NCBI RefSeq assembly: GCF_021538615.1
Contig: NZ_JAJHIZ010000003.1
Coordinates: 2,232,001-2,296,000, forward strand
Length of the DNA: 64,000 nucleotides
Direction of reading: 5' to 3'
From: Niabella agricola
GTDB taxonomy: Bacteria > Bacteroidota > Bacteroidia > Chitinophagales > Chitinophagaceae
Positions 52,492 through 61,033 of this stretch are shown in pieces. The translations under genes and the position numbers were made by a program. The stretch's first letter is position 1. Each line of letters begins with the position of its first letter. The notes under the pieces are model-generated. The model had not been told where the DNA came from. It did not search any database and saw only the letters and a program-made list of their open reading frames with translations.

Positions 52492-53101
52492 ATGAAAAAA
52501 CTGATTGCTTTTTGCGCGATGCTGCAGTTCATTTCTGTATCACAGGCCCGGTTTCCGGCCGGAAAGATGGGCATTGTGACCGGCGCCGGAACGAATGATG
52601 TTTACAGATCCAAATCCCCTTCGGGCTCCGGCGGCTGGCTATACAGGAAAAGGGTATATGATGGCTGGCATCAATTATTTAAAGCCGGTAAGAAAATGGC
52701 TGGACGCCGAAGTGGCTATACAGTATAGCCGCCACTGGCTTACCGCCAGGAGTGCCCCCATGCCCGGTCAATACAGCTGGGATGTAAATGCTTCACTGAT
52801 CACTGTTCCGGTTATGATGCGGTTTAATTTTTTGCGCTATTTCTATGGCATGGGCGGGTTGATCTTTAATGCAGATCTTTCCAAACCTGAGTTTGATTCA
52901 CAAACGGGTGTTGGAGTTACTATAGGTTTGGGCGCCAAATATGATTTCAGGAATGGAGTATCTGTGTTTCTAAATCCCTATTTCAATCATAACGGACTTG
53001 TTACATTCGGTAGCGCAGATTTCTCCGGTCTTGAACGACTTTTAGAAAGTGGCGTCCGGCTGGGTTTTATGATGCCATTAAATCATCAGGATGCTCCCTG
53101 A
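52492..53101 (+). pseudogene. outer-membrane beta-barrel protein gene with a frameshift
   Basis: From the ATG at 52492 the frame encodes a signal peptide (MKKLIAFCAMLQFISVSQA) and GAGTNDVYRSK, then loses protein character and ends at 52728. The frame one base over continues from about 52610 with APAAGYTGKGYMMAGINYLK and ALIQ-like barrel strands (VAIQYSRHWLTA, ITVPVMMRFNFLRYFYGMGG, TIGLGAKYDFRNGVSV) to TGA at 53101. Together they form a porin-like protein of about 200 residues. The join falls near AAATCCCCTTCGG, so a single-base homopolymer indel is likely, either real or an artefact. Confidence 0.65.
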
Positions 53102-53189
53102 CATCCTCTTGAGCCGCCCCGCGGCCTCAAAATACCGGAAACCCCGACTGGCTAGGCTTCCCGCATTCTGAAAACCGGTCCTACCCCGG

Positions 53190-53495
53190 TTAACGGGATT
53201 TTACCGGAATCACCGTACCTTTTTTATGAAAAAACGGTACCTTATTCGTCAGCAACCACATTATAGTAAAGGTTGGAATAATGTCTGTGCCCGGCAATGC
53301 CTCCTCAATGAAATTAAAGACCCCGCCAAACATTCCCCGGGTGCCCCCAAAGGCTTTGGCCAATATAATGGCTGAAACCGGCGCCCAGATCACGTCTGCA
53401 AATTCGCCTATACCCGGTATGGTAAAGGAGAGGCACCCGATAATATCCATCAGTATACAAAACAACAGGGACGGAGATTTCTTTGTAGCTGTCAT
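53190..53495 (-). CDS. small membrane protein, unknown function, 101 aa
   Basis: Two or three hydrophobic segments (LLFCILMDIIGCLSFTIPGI; WAPVSAIILAKAF; IIPTFTIMWLL) separated by Gly-rich turns (FGGTRGMFGGV). The pattern is conserved among Bacteroidota small membrane proteins, but I know no named function. A basic tail (FFHKKGTVIPVKSR) follows. Start is the ATG at 53495. Confidence 0.7.
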   Translation of the reverse strand: MTATKKSPSLLFCILMDIIGCLSFTIPGIGEFADVIWAPVSAIILAKAFGGTRGMFGGVFNFIEEALPGTDIIPTFTIMWLLTNKVPFFHKKGTVIPVKSR

Positions 53496-53569
53496 CTTTT
53501 TTTATTTATAGATTACAAACAGCCCGCCAAACGTTGTATCCGTCGCCGTTGTTCACCGACTTTTTGGGG

Positions 53570-53602
53570 GCTTTTGCCTGGTGCTAAGCACCAGGCAAAA
53601 GC
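53570..53602. repeat. 33-base near-perfect palindrome
   Basis: GCTTTTGCCTGGTGCT (53570-53585) and AGCACCAGGCAAAAGC (53587-53602) are exact complements around one central A, giving a 15-16 base-pair hairpin. It lies 24 bases after the kinase stop. No U-tract follows on the minus strand, so it is not a classical terminator, though it may stop or process the kinase message. Confidence 0.85.
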
Positions 53603-53625
53603 AAACCCATAAGATTTTAAAACCC

Positions 53626-54558
53626 TTATAGGTCTAACCCTAATTCCGTTTCAAAGCTGGTGAGCTCCCGGAATAGCTGAATCCGGTTGTTTAACTCCTC
53701 GGTAGTCAGCTCTTTGAGGCGTGTATTACCGAATTTTTCCACGCAGAAACTGGCCATTGCCGAACCCACAATGATGGCTTTTTTCATGTTATTGAAGCTG
53801 ATATCGCCGGTTTTTGCCAGGTATCCTATAAATCCGCCTGCAAACGTGTCGCCCGCACCGGTGGGATCAAACACATCTTCCAGCGGAAAGGCCGGTGCAA
53901 AGAACACTTTATCTTCATAAAACAGCAGGGCGCCGTTTTCTCCTTTTTTAATAATCAGGTATTTCGGCCCCATTTCACGGATCTTTTTGGCCGCTTTTAC
54001 CAGAGAATACTGATGGGTGAGCTCCCGGGCTTCGGAATCATTTACCATTAAAAGATCCACCCGATTCAAAACCGTTTCAAGATCCGGCATCGCTGTTTCC
54101 ATCCAGAAGTTCATGGTATCCAGCACAATCAGTTTAGGCTTTTGCTTCAGTTGATCAATCACACTGAGCTGCAGTTTTGGCATCAGGTTGCCCAGCATCA
54201 GAAACTCCGCTCCCTGGTAGCTGTCCGGAATCTTTGGATCAAAATCTTCCAGCACATTCAGGTCCGTTACCAGGGTATCACGGGTATTCATGTCTTCATG
54301 ATAGAGACCTTTCCAGAAGAAGGATTTCTTGTTGGACACTTTTTCCACACCCTCCAGCTGTACCCCCCTGGCGGCTAGCGACTTGAGCTCTTCATCCGGG
54401 AAATCGTACCCGATAATGGATATTTGCTGAACGGGTTTTACAAAGTAGCTGGCCGCATAAGCCGCATAAGTGGCCGAACCGCCCACAATTTTATTTGCTT
54501 TTCCAAAAGGAGTTTCAATAGCATCAAAGGCCATGGTGCCCACTGTAATCACAGACAT
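53626..54558 (-). CDS. PfkB family carbohydrate/nucleoside kinase
   Basis: A 310-residue ribokinase-like kinase. GGSATYAAYAASYF near residue 26 and the C-terminal DPTGAGDTFAGGFIGYL with catalytic Asp are the PfkB signatures. The sequence between (FFWKGLYHEDMNTRDTL) suggests a substrate lid of the adenosine-kinase/sugar-kinase type. Substrate unknown. TAACTTTG on the minus strand at 54590-54597 may be its -7 element. The 156-base divergent gap is shared with the TetR gene. Confidence 0.9.
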   Translation of the reverse strand: MSVITVGTMAFDAIETPFGKANKIVGGSATYAAYAASYFVKPVQQISIIGYDFPDEELKSLAARGVQLEGVEKVSNKKSFFWKGLYHEDMNTRDTLVTDLNVLEDFDPKIPDSYQGAEFLMLGNLMPKLQLSVIDQLKQKPKLIVLDTMNFWMETAMPDLETVLNRVDLLMVNDSEARELTHQYSLVKAAKKIREMGPKYLIIKKGENGALLFYEDKVFFAPAFPLEDVFDPTGAGDTFAGGFIGYLAKTGDISFNNMKKAIIVGSAMASFCVEKFGNTRLKELTTEELNNRIQLFRELTSFETELGLDL

Positions 54559-54714
54559 GAATGTTGTTTTTGTTTTAAAAATACGGCGGCAAAGTTACTA
54601 CTTATTCGCCTGAAGTTTAATGTTTCAGACACAGGCTTTTGCAGGTTTCAGTTCCCGGACGGCATTTATAAAATAACTTGTCTATATTTTGGATAAAAAG
54701 CATAGTTTTGAGAC

Positions 54715-55299
54715 ATGGCTACCACAACACGTAAACGATCATCCAAAAAGGAAGAAATTCTTAAAACAGCTGCGCGGATGTTCCGGGAAAAAGGATATGC
54801 CGGTACTTCCATGCGTGACCTTGCCGAAAAAATAGGCATCGAAGCTGCCAGTCTTTATAATCATATCCATTCCAAAAGTGAGATCCTGGAGGAGATCATT
54901 TTTTCGATCGCGCGTGACTGCCGGGAACAGCTTGATAATATGGATCCGGCGGGTACTTCACTGCAGAAAATTGAATCGCTGATCCGTTTTCATACCAAAA
55001 TGATGATTGATCATTTTGAATCCTATTCTGTAATGGTAAGTGAATGGATGCACCTGGACGAAGAAAAGCTGGGCGAATTTGTAAGCGAACGTCGCCGCTA
55101 TGTAAAAAAAATAGAATCGATTGTACAACAGGGCATTGACAATAAGGAGTTCAAACCCGTACTGCCTTATGTAGTGGTACTGAACATCCTGTCTTCCGTT
55201 CGCGGCCTGGAATTCTGGCAGAAAAGCGCCAAAACCCATAGCGCAGAAATCATGGAAGAAAATATGGTACAGCACCTGATCGGGGGGCTGAAGCTCTGA
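54715..55299 (+). CDS. TetR/AcrR family transcriptional regulator
   Basis: A 194-residue repressor-type protein. A basic N-terminus precedes the HTH (EILKTAARMFREKGYAGTSMRDLAEKIGIEAASLYNHIHSKSEIL region, residues about 12-57). An all-helical ligand domain follows. TAGTTTTG at 54703-54710 just before the ATG could be a -7 element of a nearly leaderless message. It points toward the pigment cluster, but no operator was identified; fatty-acid or acyl-CoA sensing is common in related proteins. Confidence 0.9.
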   Translation: MATTTRKRSSKKEEILKTAARMFREKGYAGTSMRDLAEKIGIEAASLYNHIHSKSEILEEIIFSIARDCREQLDNMDPAGTSLQKIESLIRFHTKMMIDHFESYSVMVSEWMHLDEEKLGEFVSERRRYVKKIESIVQQGIDNKEFKPVLPYVVVLNILSSVRGLEFWQKSAKTHSAEIMEENMVQHLIGGLKL

Positions 55300-55417
55300 C
55301 CGGATTCGTCTTTCACACAACTGAAGCAATGCCGCAAATGCGCTGACTTTGCCGCGCGCAATAAATCGCCTGCAACCCTGCGGCAAAACGACCTGAAAAA
55401 AAAACAGGGTTCGCCTC

Positions 55418-55786
55418 TCAGAGTATCGACAGGCTGGCACTCATCTTAAAAAAAATAGCTGCTTCACTTTTTAATACAGCGGTAATGGCCAACTGGTTTT
55501 TATCAGGTTGCTTATAATCGACTGTCACCCTTAGTTCCGGCGTTTCCCGGGGATCTACCATTGATAAAAATTTGCATTGAGCCGCATCGCCCAGGAACAG
55601 TTTTTTTCCTGTTGCTTCTTCGGTAATTTCTTTTACGATCTGCATCATGCAAACCCCCGGCAGTACCGGTTGTCCCGGAAAATGTCCTTCAAAGATCGGA
55701 TGTGCAGTATTCAGAAGGATGGATGCAGCTACAGCACCCGTATTATTTTCAAAAGCGGTTATCGTATACAGATCATTATTCAGCAT
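55418..55786 (-). CDS. FabZ-like hotdog dehydratase of the pigment cluster, catalytic Glu replaced
   Basis: A 122-residue single hotdog domain. EGHFPGQPVLPGVCMMQIVKEI (here residues 33-54, split as EGHFPGQPVLPGV and CMMQIVKEI) aligns with FabZ GHFP...PGV. His35 is kept, but the position of the FabZ catalytic Glu is Gln49. It may therefore be an altered dehydratase or a thioesterase/structural homologue. Its start overlaps the lipoprotein gene by 11 bases; it is the last gene of the run. Confidence 0.8.
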   Translation of the reverse strand: MLNNDLYTITAFENNTGAVAASILLNTAHPIFEGHFPGQPVLPGVCMMQIVKEITEEATGKKLFLGDAAQCKFLSMVDPRETPELRVTVDYKQPDKNQLAITAVLKSEAAIFFKMSASLSIL

Positions 55787-56405
55787 GGTCGTATATTCTT
55801 TTTAAATCGATAGTAAAATTAAAATTGGAATGACGGATGTGCATGGTTTCCGGTATGCCTTCGTTTAAAGCGCCCCTGGTAGCTTCCAGCACCTTTCGTT
55901 TCCGGCTTCCGCGCTCCATCCGGATCAGTTGCGCACACCGGGTATCTGTAATGTAATAATATACGTCTTCACCCTTATAAAACGCATGGTAACGATCCTC
56001 CCCTTTTTGAAAAACCGATGAAACGACGGCGGTGTCCACCACATTCATCAACAGCAGCTCAAAATCCTTTCGAAGGGTTTTGCGAACCGCCGCCTTGTCC
56101 ATTTTGGGGATGATGCTGTGCACCCTAAACCCGTTGTTACGGGAAAATTCAAAATCAAAAAAACTAAACCCGGCTTCGTTGGTAAAAACGATACGGGTAG
56201 AGCTGTCGGGCATCTCCTTAATGAGCAGTAGTCCGCTCAGATGATTACCGGTCACATCCACCGATGCCTGGTACAACGCCCGCTGAATATGGGGCCTGAA
56301 GGCGGCAATACAAGCTATATTTCCCGCTGCGGGCTGTAATTTTTTATACACCGCAGGTGCACAGCTGCCCAGTAGCACCAAATTAACGAATAGTAAAAAG
56401 CGCAT
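55776..56405 (-). CDS. lipoprotein of the flexirubin/aryl-polyene cluster
   Basis: A 209-residue lipoprotein with lipobox LGSC (Cys15). The body has beta-rich segments (GLLLIKEMPDSSTRIVFTNE, FSFFDFEFSRNNGFRVHSI) of the kind found in the cluster lipoproteins that accompany a LolA homologue in aryl-polyene gene sets. It is presumably envelope-located and involved in placing the pigment. It overlaps the LolA-like gene by 23 bases and the dehydratase gene by 11. Confidence 0.75.
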   Translation of the reverse strand: MRFLLFVNLVLLGSCAPAVYKKLQPAAGNIACIAAFRPHIQRALYQASVDVTGNHLSGLLLIKEMPDSSTRIVFTNEAGFSFFDFEFSRNNGFRVHSIIPKMDKAAVRKTLRKDFELLLMNVVDTAVVSSVFQKGEDRYHAFYKGEDVYYYITDTRCAQLIRMERGSRKRKVLEATRGALNEGIPETMHIRHSNFNFTIDLKRIYDHAE

Positions 56406-57009
56406 CCGGAAGAGCGGTATTTAATTGTTGACCAGAGTAACTGATGACCGTATTATCGCCCCGGTTATCCACCATTTGTACCTGGCTTACCAGAAAATTT
56501 GATTTTTGCAGGATCACTTTCACCGACTTAAAAAGCGCCTTCATCTCCCTGGTTACGGGCGTCATATCGGCCAGGTAACTGCTGCCGTTTTCCAGCAGCT
56601 TCACTGAAAAATTCGGGTTGTCGAAAACAGTTCCTTTTGCACAATCCATCATCAGCTGGTTGGCCTGTTGGAACATTTTGCTGGAGCCTGCCGACATTTT
56701 GTTGGTTTTCTGCCCGTCCTTGATGCTAACCTTGCTACCATTGATCACCATCAGGTATTGGTAGGGAGTCGTATATTCCATCCGCACCAGATTGTTCTTT
56801 TTAAAATAGAACTTTCCCTTTGAGGTTACTTTCTCGGAAAGCAGGCTCAAGGTTTTCACCTGGGTAAAATCGCTGGCAATACTGTTTATTTGCCGTGCCG
56901 CTGCGCCAAACCGTGCTTTAACAGCCGCTTCATTGCCGGCGGGCTTATATTGGGCAAAGCCGCTGACAGCCATGCCTGTTAACAACAGGATAAAAAAAAG
57001 TTTACGCAT
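56383..57009 (-). CDS. LolA-like outer-membrane lipoprotein carrier
   Basis: A 208-residue periplasmic protein. A signal peptide ends VSGFAQ. Then come INSIASDFTQVKTLSLLSEKV, GKFYFKKNNLVRMEYTTPYQ and VSIKDGQKTNK, the LolA half-barrel pattern. In aryl-polyene and flexirubin clusters a LolA homologue is thought to carry the hydrophobic pigment or a lipoprotein. It overlaps the deacetylase gene by 8 bases. Confidence 0.88.
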   Translation of the reverse strand: MRKLFFILLLTGMAVSGFAQYKPAGNEAAVKARFGAAARQINSIASDFTQVKTLSLLSEKVTSKGKFYFKKNNLVRMEYTTPYQYLMVINGSKVSIKDGQKTNKMSAGSSKMFQQANQLMMDCAKGTVFDNPNFSVKLLENGSSYLADMTPVTREMKALFKSVKVILQKSNFLVSQVQMVDNRGDNTVISYSGQQLNTALPDALFTIR

Positions 57010-57775
57010 AAGGATGCAAATTTATCAATTTATCAAGCGGCACAATGTCGTACCCCTCCGCTTTAACAAATGTTAAAAAGGTGGGAAGGATGTGCACTGT
57101 CGCGTGACTGGTATCATGAAACAAAAAAACGGCCCCGGGCTTCAGTTCTTTTTTTATTTTCTGCAACAATTTGCGTTCATCCTTAATCATCGTGTCGAGG
57201 GAACGCACGTTCCAGCCGATAGCTGTATATCCCAACGCTTGTGCAGCCTTGCGCACATTGGGATTGGTAACTCCGTATGGCGGCCGGAACCATTTCATTT
57301 GTTTTCCGGTTATATGATGCACCAAGTCTTGCATTTGTTGCAACTCGGCAATCATTCTTTTTGAGCCGTGCATATCAAACCAGAAATCGTGATAATAAGA
57401 ATGATTGCCTACGATATGCCCTTCTGCAAGGACCTGCTTAAACAGCGCCTCATGTTCCGCCGCCCGGTAACCGATGCAAAAAAAAGTTGCGGGCACCTGT
57501 TGTGCTTTCAGGATGGCCAGCACCTCCGGTGTATATTTTTCCAGAGGACCGTCATCGAAACTGATGGCTATCTGCTTTTTACCGGTTATTCCGTTGCAAA
57601 CCACCGGCATATAAAAATTGGAGCCGATATAAAAGCTGCCGTAAAACAACAGAAGCGCGTATATGGTAACCAGTATAAAATACCCATACCAGGGCCATTC
57701 CTGCTGCAGCTGGAGATAGGTAAACGCGGCTAGCAGGAGAAAAAAAACAACCGTGGTATTTCTGAAATTTAACAT
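57002..57775 (-). CDS. membrane-anchored polysaccharide deacetylase (NodB homology)
   Basis: 257 residues. Two N-terminal helices (about 8-24 and 30-50) anchor a NodB domain with ISFDDGP (Asp74, Asp75) and GNHSYYHD (His125, His129), the metal ligands of carbohydrate esterase family 4, and WFRPPYG. In pigment clusters such enzymes may act on a glycan or on an ester or amide of the product; the substrate is not known. Its start lies within the end of the ketosynthase-like gene (7-base overlap). Confidence 0.88.
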   Translation of the reverse strand: MLNFRNTTVVFFLLLAAFTYLQLQQEWPWYGYFILVTIYALLLFYGSFYIGSNFYMPVVCNGITGKKQIAISFDDGPLEKYTPEVLAILKAQQVPATFFCIGYRAAEHEALFKQVLAEGHIVGNHSYYHDFWFDMHGSKRMIAELQQMQDLVHHITGKQMKWFRPPYGVTNPNVRKAAQALGYTAIGWNVRSLDTMIKDERKLLQKIKKELKPGAVFLFHDTSHATVHILPTFLTFVKAEGYDIVPLDKLINLHPYA

Positions 57776-58797
57776 GCCGACAATAAATAAAGCGACGGGT
57801 ATAACTGCTTGTAATTATTAAAGACCAGTACCCGTTTGGGAGGAGCAATGGCCGCAGCACCCGGCACTTTACCTGTATTTACGATCATCGAAGCCATCCA
57901 GAGCGCGAAGGCGGAGGAAGTGGGATATTCACCGCAGAATTGCTTGTAGGGAATAGAAGGAACGCCTTCAAACACCGATTGCAGTAAGGCTTCATATTGC
58001 CTATCATAACGGGCATCACCATTATTCCCGGTAATAACCAGGTCGATGCCTCCCCTCTCAACCTGGTTCCTTTTTAGAAAATCTTCTATCAGTATGGCTG
58101 CTGCAGCAGCAGGCTTATACCAATGCTGCGCTGCATCCAGCTTTGCCAGGCACCCGGCCGTCCGGTTACCGTTGAGCAGGAAAAAAGTTGCGCCTTCGCC
58201 CGCCATCGTACCTTTTCCGGGATCGCCGATGAGGGTGGCAGTATCGCCTTCTTTTTTATACAGGTCAAACCGGCTTAAAATGGCATGACTTTTCTCAATG
58301 ATCTCGTCTACACCACCCACCAGTACCGTTTTTGCCTCCCCTTCCGCAATCAGTCCGGTAGCATCCGATAAAGCCGCTTCAAAAGAGGAGCCGCGATGTA
58401 CGTAGGTATTATTGTAGTGATGGCATTTCAGCATCAGCGCAATCTGCGCACCTACGGTGTTGTGGGTAGACTGAATAAATGCTGTAGGCGATAACAGTTC
58501 TTCCTTAAACTCCACCATGCGGGTCAGAAACTGATCGGTATCTGCCAGGCAGCCGTAAGCAGTGCCCGTGGTGATGGCATCGGGCATGGTTACACCTGTC
58601 TGCTGAAGACATTCCATGGCCGCAGCGGCGCCCATTTTAATGATGCGGCTCATCCGCCGGATCAGCTTCGGATCAATATATTTTGAGTAGTCCGGCTCCT
58701 TACAGGCCAGCCGGTCGCCCCGGTATGGTGCAGGGTTTTCCAACAGCTCGTTAAATGAGCCCTGCGGAGATACGGCGTATGCAGATTGAATGTACAA
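57769..58797 (-). CDS. ketosynthase-like chain-length factor without the active-site cysteine
   Basis: A 342-residue thiolase-fold protein. STHNTVGAQIALMLK and the TYVHRGSSFEAAL segment (131-143) occupy the place of the ketosynthase TACSSS nucleophile loop, but Gly136 replaces Cys. LVGGVDEI and GEGATFFLL are kept. It is probably the non-catalytic partner of the ketosynthase encoded next to it, like chain-length factors of type II PKS. The start appears to be TTG at 58797, 11 bases after the preceding stop; no ATG is available. Confidence 0.82.
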   Translation of the reverse strand: MYIQSAYAVSPQGSFNELLENPAPYRGDRLACKEPDYSKYIDPKLIRRMSRIIKMGAAAAMECLQQTGVTMPDAITTGTAYGCLADTDQFLTRMVEFKEELLSPTAFIQSTHNTVGAQIALMLKCHHYNNTYVHRGSSFEAALSDATGLIAEGEAKTVLVGGVDEIIEKSHAILSRFDLYKKEGDTATLIGDPGKGTMAGEGATFFLLNGNRTAGCLAKLDAAQHWYKPAAAAAILIEDFLKRNQVERGGIDLVITGNNGDARYDRQYEALLQSVFEGVPSIPYKQFCGEYPTSSAFALWMASMIVNTGKVPGAAAIAPPKRVLVFNNYKQLYPSLYLLSAC

Positions 58798-58808
58798 GCG
58801 ATAAAATA

Positions 58809-60023
58809 TTACAAATGATTGAATGCGACCCTTGAAAACACGAGCGAGCTGCAGTTTCCTCCAAACCCGAAAGAATTAGACAAAACATGATCGATCTTTC
58901 TTTTCTCCAGTACAGTAGTTACTGAAAAAGGCAGGTCTTTCATCGGCGTTTGCAGCCGCAGGCTGGGAAACACCAACCCTTCTTTAATCGCCAGTGCCGC
59001 ATACACGGCTTCAATAGCGCCACTGGCGCCCAGAGTATGGCCGGTAAAGGATTTGGTAGAGCTCATGGGCGGATAATACCCTTCAAACAACGTGGCAATA
59101 GCCGTGCCTTCAGCAATATCATTGTTCTGGGTTCCGGTGCCATGAAGGTTGATATAGCTAATATCTGACGGCGACAAGCCGCTTTTTTTAAGGGCCCCCT
59201 TCATAGCCAACAGCGAACCGGTCCCTGTTGGAGAAGAGGCCGTTTGATGATAGGCGTCGTTGGCATTGCACCATCCGCTCAGCGCACAAAACGGTTTTTT
59301 GCCTAATGTAGCAGCCACTGCCTCCGACACCAATACCACATAGCCCGCACCTTCACCCAGGTTAAGTCCCCGGCGGTTTTCATCAAAGGGCTGGCAATAC
59401 TGCTGGTCCAGGATCATTAAGGTATTAAATCCATTTAATGTAAAGCGCGTTAGTGCATCCGTGCCTCCGGCCACGGCTACGTCCAGTATTCCCTGCCGGA
59501 TCATCCTTGCGCCCAAAAAAATACTATTCGCAGAGGAAGAACAGGCCGTACTGATGGTTGTTACAAAGTCTTTTATTCCCAGCGCATCCGCCACCACTTC
59601 CGTTACAGCCCCGCATTCATGGTTCACCACCATTTTCAGGTCACCATTGCCGGCGTCCTGCAAAAAACCGGGAAAGAAGTCTTCGGTTTTATCCATTCCT
59701 CCTACCGAATTGGCAGAGATAAAGCCGGTACGCCATTTTGAACATTCAATACCGGCATCGGCAATGGCTTCTTGGGCGGCAACAGCACTCAACAGGGCCG
59801 TGCGGCTGATGGAAACCGGCAGCCCTGCCCTTTCGGCTAATGCTTCGTTAGATAATGGAACCTCGGCCACCGGAAGCGTATCTTTATGTACCGATTGCAG
59901 CCGCTGCATGGCCTGCATCCCCGCCCTGCCGGAAACCAGTGCGTCCAGATTTTCGGCTGCATTATTCCCGATTGCCGAAATAACGCCCAGACCTCCTATA
60001 TAAACGGTTTGTTCTTTAGACAT
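58809..60023 (-). CDS. beta-ketoacyl-ACP synthase (KAS II type), pigment cluster
   Basis: A 404-residue condensing enzyme with the full triad: Cys161 in STACSSSANS, His294 in NLHGTGTQ and His329 in FTGHTLGASG. It extends the polyene or alkyl chain by decarboxylative condensation with malonyl-ACP. It sits between ACP and the chain-length factor. The 121-base gap to the ACP gene is AT-rich with inverted words such as GATAGTAAGAAG and TTCTGACTAT. Confidence 0.93.
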   Translation of the reverse strand: MSKEQTVYIGGLGVISAIGNNAAENLDALVSGRAGMQAMQRLQSVHKDTLPVAEVPLSNEALAERAGLPVSISRTALLSAVAAQEAIADAGIECSKWRTGFISANSVGGMDKTEDFFPGFLQDAGNGDLKMVVNHECGAVTEVVADALGIKDFVTTISTACSSSANSIFLGARMIRQGILDVAVAGGTDALTRFTLNGFNTLMILDQQYCQPFDENRRGLNLGEGAGYVVLVSEAVAATLGKKPFCALSGWCNANDAYHQTASSPTGTGSLLAMKGALKKSGLSPSDISYINLHGTGTQNNDIAEGTAIATLFEGYYPPMSSTKSFTGHTLGASGAIEAVYAALAIKEGLVFPSLRLQTPMKDLPFSVTTVLEKRKIDHVLSNSFGFGGNCSSLVFSRVAFNHL

Positions 60024-60144
60024 CAGTTGTTGGATATTAGACGGTGAGTAATTAGTGAAAAATTGATAGTAAGAAGTTTGGAATCTTCTGACTATTTATT
60101 ACTCTCTATTCCCCATTGACTATTAACATCTCACTATAATCTTC

Positions 60145-60411
60145 TCACTTCCCTTCGTGTTCCAGTATATAATCCGCCATCGTATCTATAGAACGGAATA
60201 CATCCTGACCTTCTTCTGCACTCTTTAATTTGATATTGTATTCCTGCTGCAACAGCACGATCAGTTCCAGCGCATCAATGGAGTCGAGTCCCAGTCCTTC
60301 TACAAACAGCGGATCATGATCGCCGATGTCTTCCGGTTTTTTATCTTCTAATTTTAACTGCTTAATGATCTGCTCCTTTAAGCGATGTATCAGTTCTTGC
60401 TTATTTTCCAT
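60145..60411 (-). CDS. acyl carrier protein of the pigment cluster
   Basis: 88 residues; the phosphopantetheine site is Ser44 in GLDSIDALEL. Acidic helices flank it. It carries the growing polyene chain. It overlaps the upstream ketosynthase-like N-domain gene by 11 bases, which implies translational coupling. Confidence 0.93.
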   Translation of the reverse strand: MENKQELIHRLKEQIIKQLKLEDKKPEDIGDHDPLFVEGLGLDSIDALELIVLLQQEYNIKLKSAEEGQDVFRSIDTMADYILEHEGK

Positions 60412-61015
60412 AATCTTTATTATAAATACGCCGCAGGTTATCTGCGGTAAAAGTTGTGCCTGTTGAAAACGGAACCTGTTCTACCAGGAAAAGACAGGCA
60501 TCGGGCTGTTCGCCGATCACGTCGATCCAGCCGCAAATACATACCTTTAGTAAGCCGCGTTGCATCAGGTCCGCCACATACCAATGAATCCAGTCTGCAT
60601 CAAAGGTATCCGAAATGAAAAAGGCATTTTCTCCCTTGAATTGATACCGGATGCTGATCTCCCCGATGACGATATTAGGTAATGTGTACACAAATAGCGC
60701 CGGGCTTGGATAGGCTTTGGAGGCTTCCAAATATTGTACATCGGCTTCAATGCTTGCATTCCGGTTACTGAACACCATTCCTGTGGCTTCCGGCGGCAGG
60801 TGCTGAAGATCGACACGCTCTTTTAACAATGCATTTACTGCAATGGTTCCTGTTTTGCTGAGCAGGTCCATTTTATAAAAGCGGGGATACATCGCATCAA
60901 GCCCTTCATAAGCGGCATTCAAGAACACACTTCCTGTTTCAGTACCCCTGAAAATTGCTGAATCATCTTTTACAACGATCCCCTCCCGTATGATTACTGC
61001 CGATGTGATCTGCAT
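60401..61015 (-). CDS. short beta-ketoacyl-synthase N-domain-like protein
   Basis: 204 residues from the ATG at 61015; a TTG at 61030 would add five. The sequence resembles the Ketoacyl-synt_2 N-terminal domain family found in aryl-polyene and flexirubin clusters: YPRFYKMDLLSKTGTIAVNA, GMVFSNRNASIEADVQYLEA and NIVIGEISIRYQFKGEN. It lacks the second half of the thiolase fold and any Cys nucleophile motif, so it is probably non-catalytic or a partner subunit. It ends inside the ACP gene. Confidence 0.78.
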   Translation of the reverse strand: MQITSAVIIREGIVVKDDSAIFRGTETGSVFLNAAYEGLDAMYPRFYKMDLLSKTGTIAVNALLKERVDLQHLPPEATGMVFSNRNASIEADVQYLEASKAYPSPALFVYTLPNIVIGEISIRYQFKGENAFFISDTFDADWIHWYVADLMQRGLLKVCICGWIDVIGEQPDACLFLVEQVPFSTGTTFTADNLRRIYNKDYGK

Positions 61016-61033
61016 ACTGGTTTCGCTCAACCG

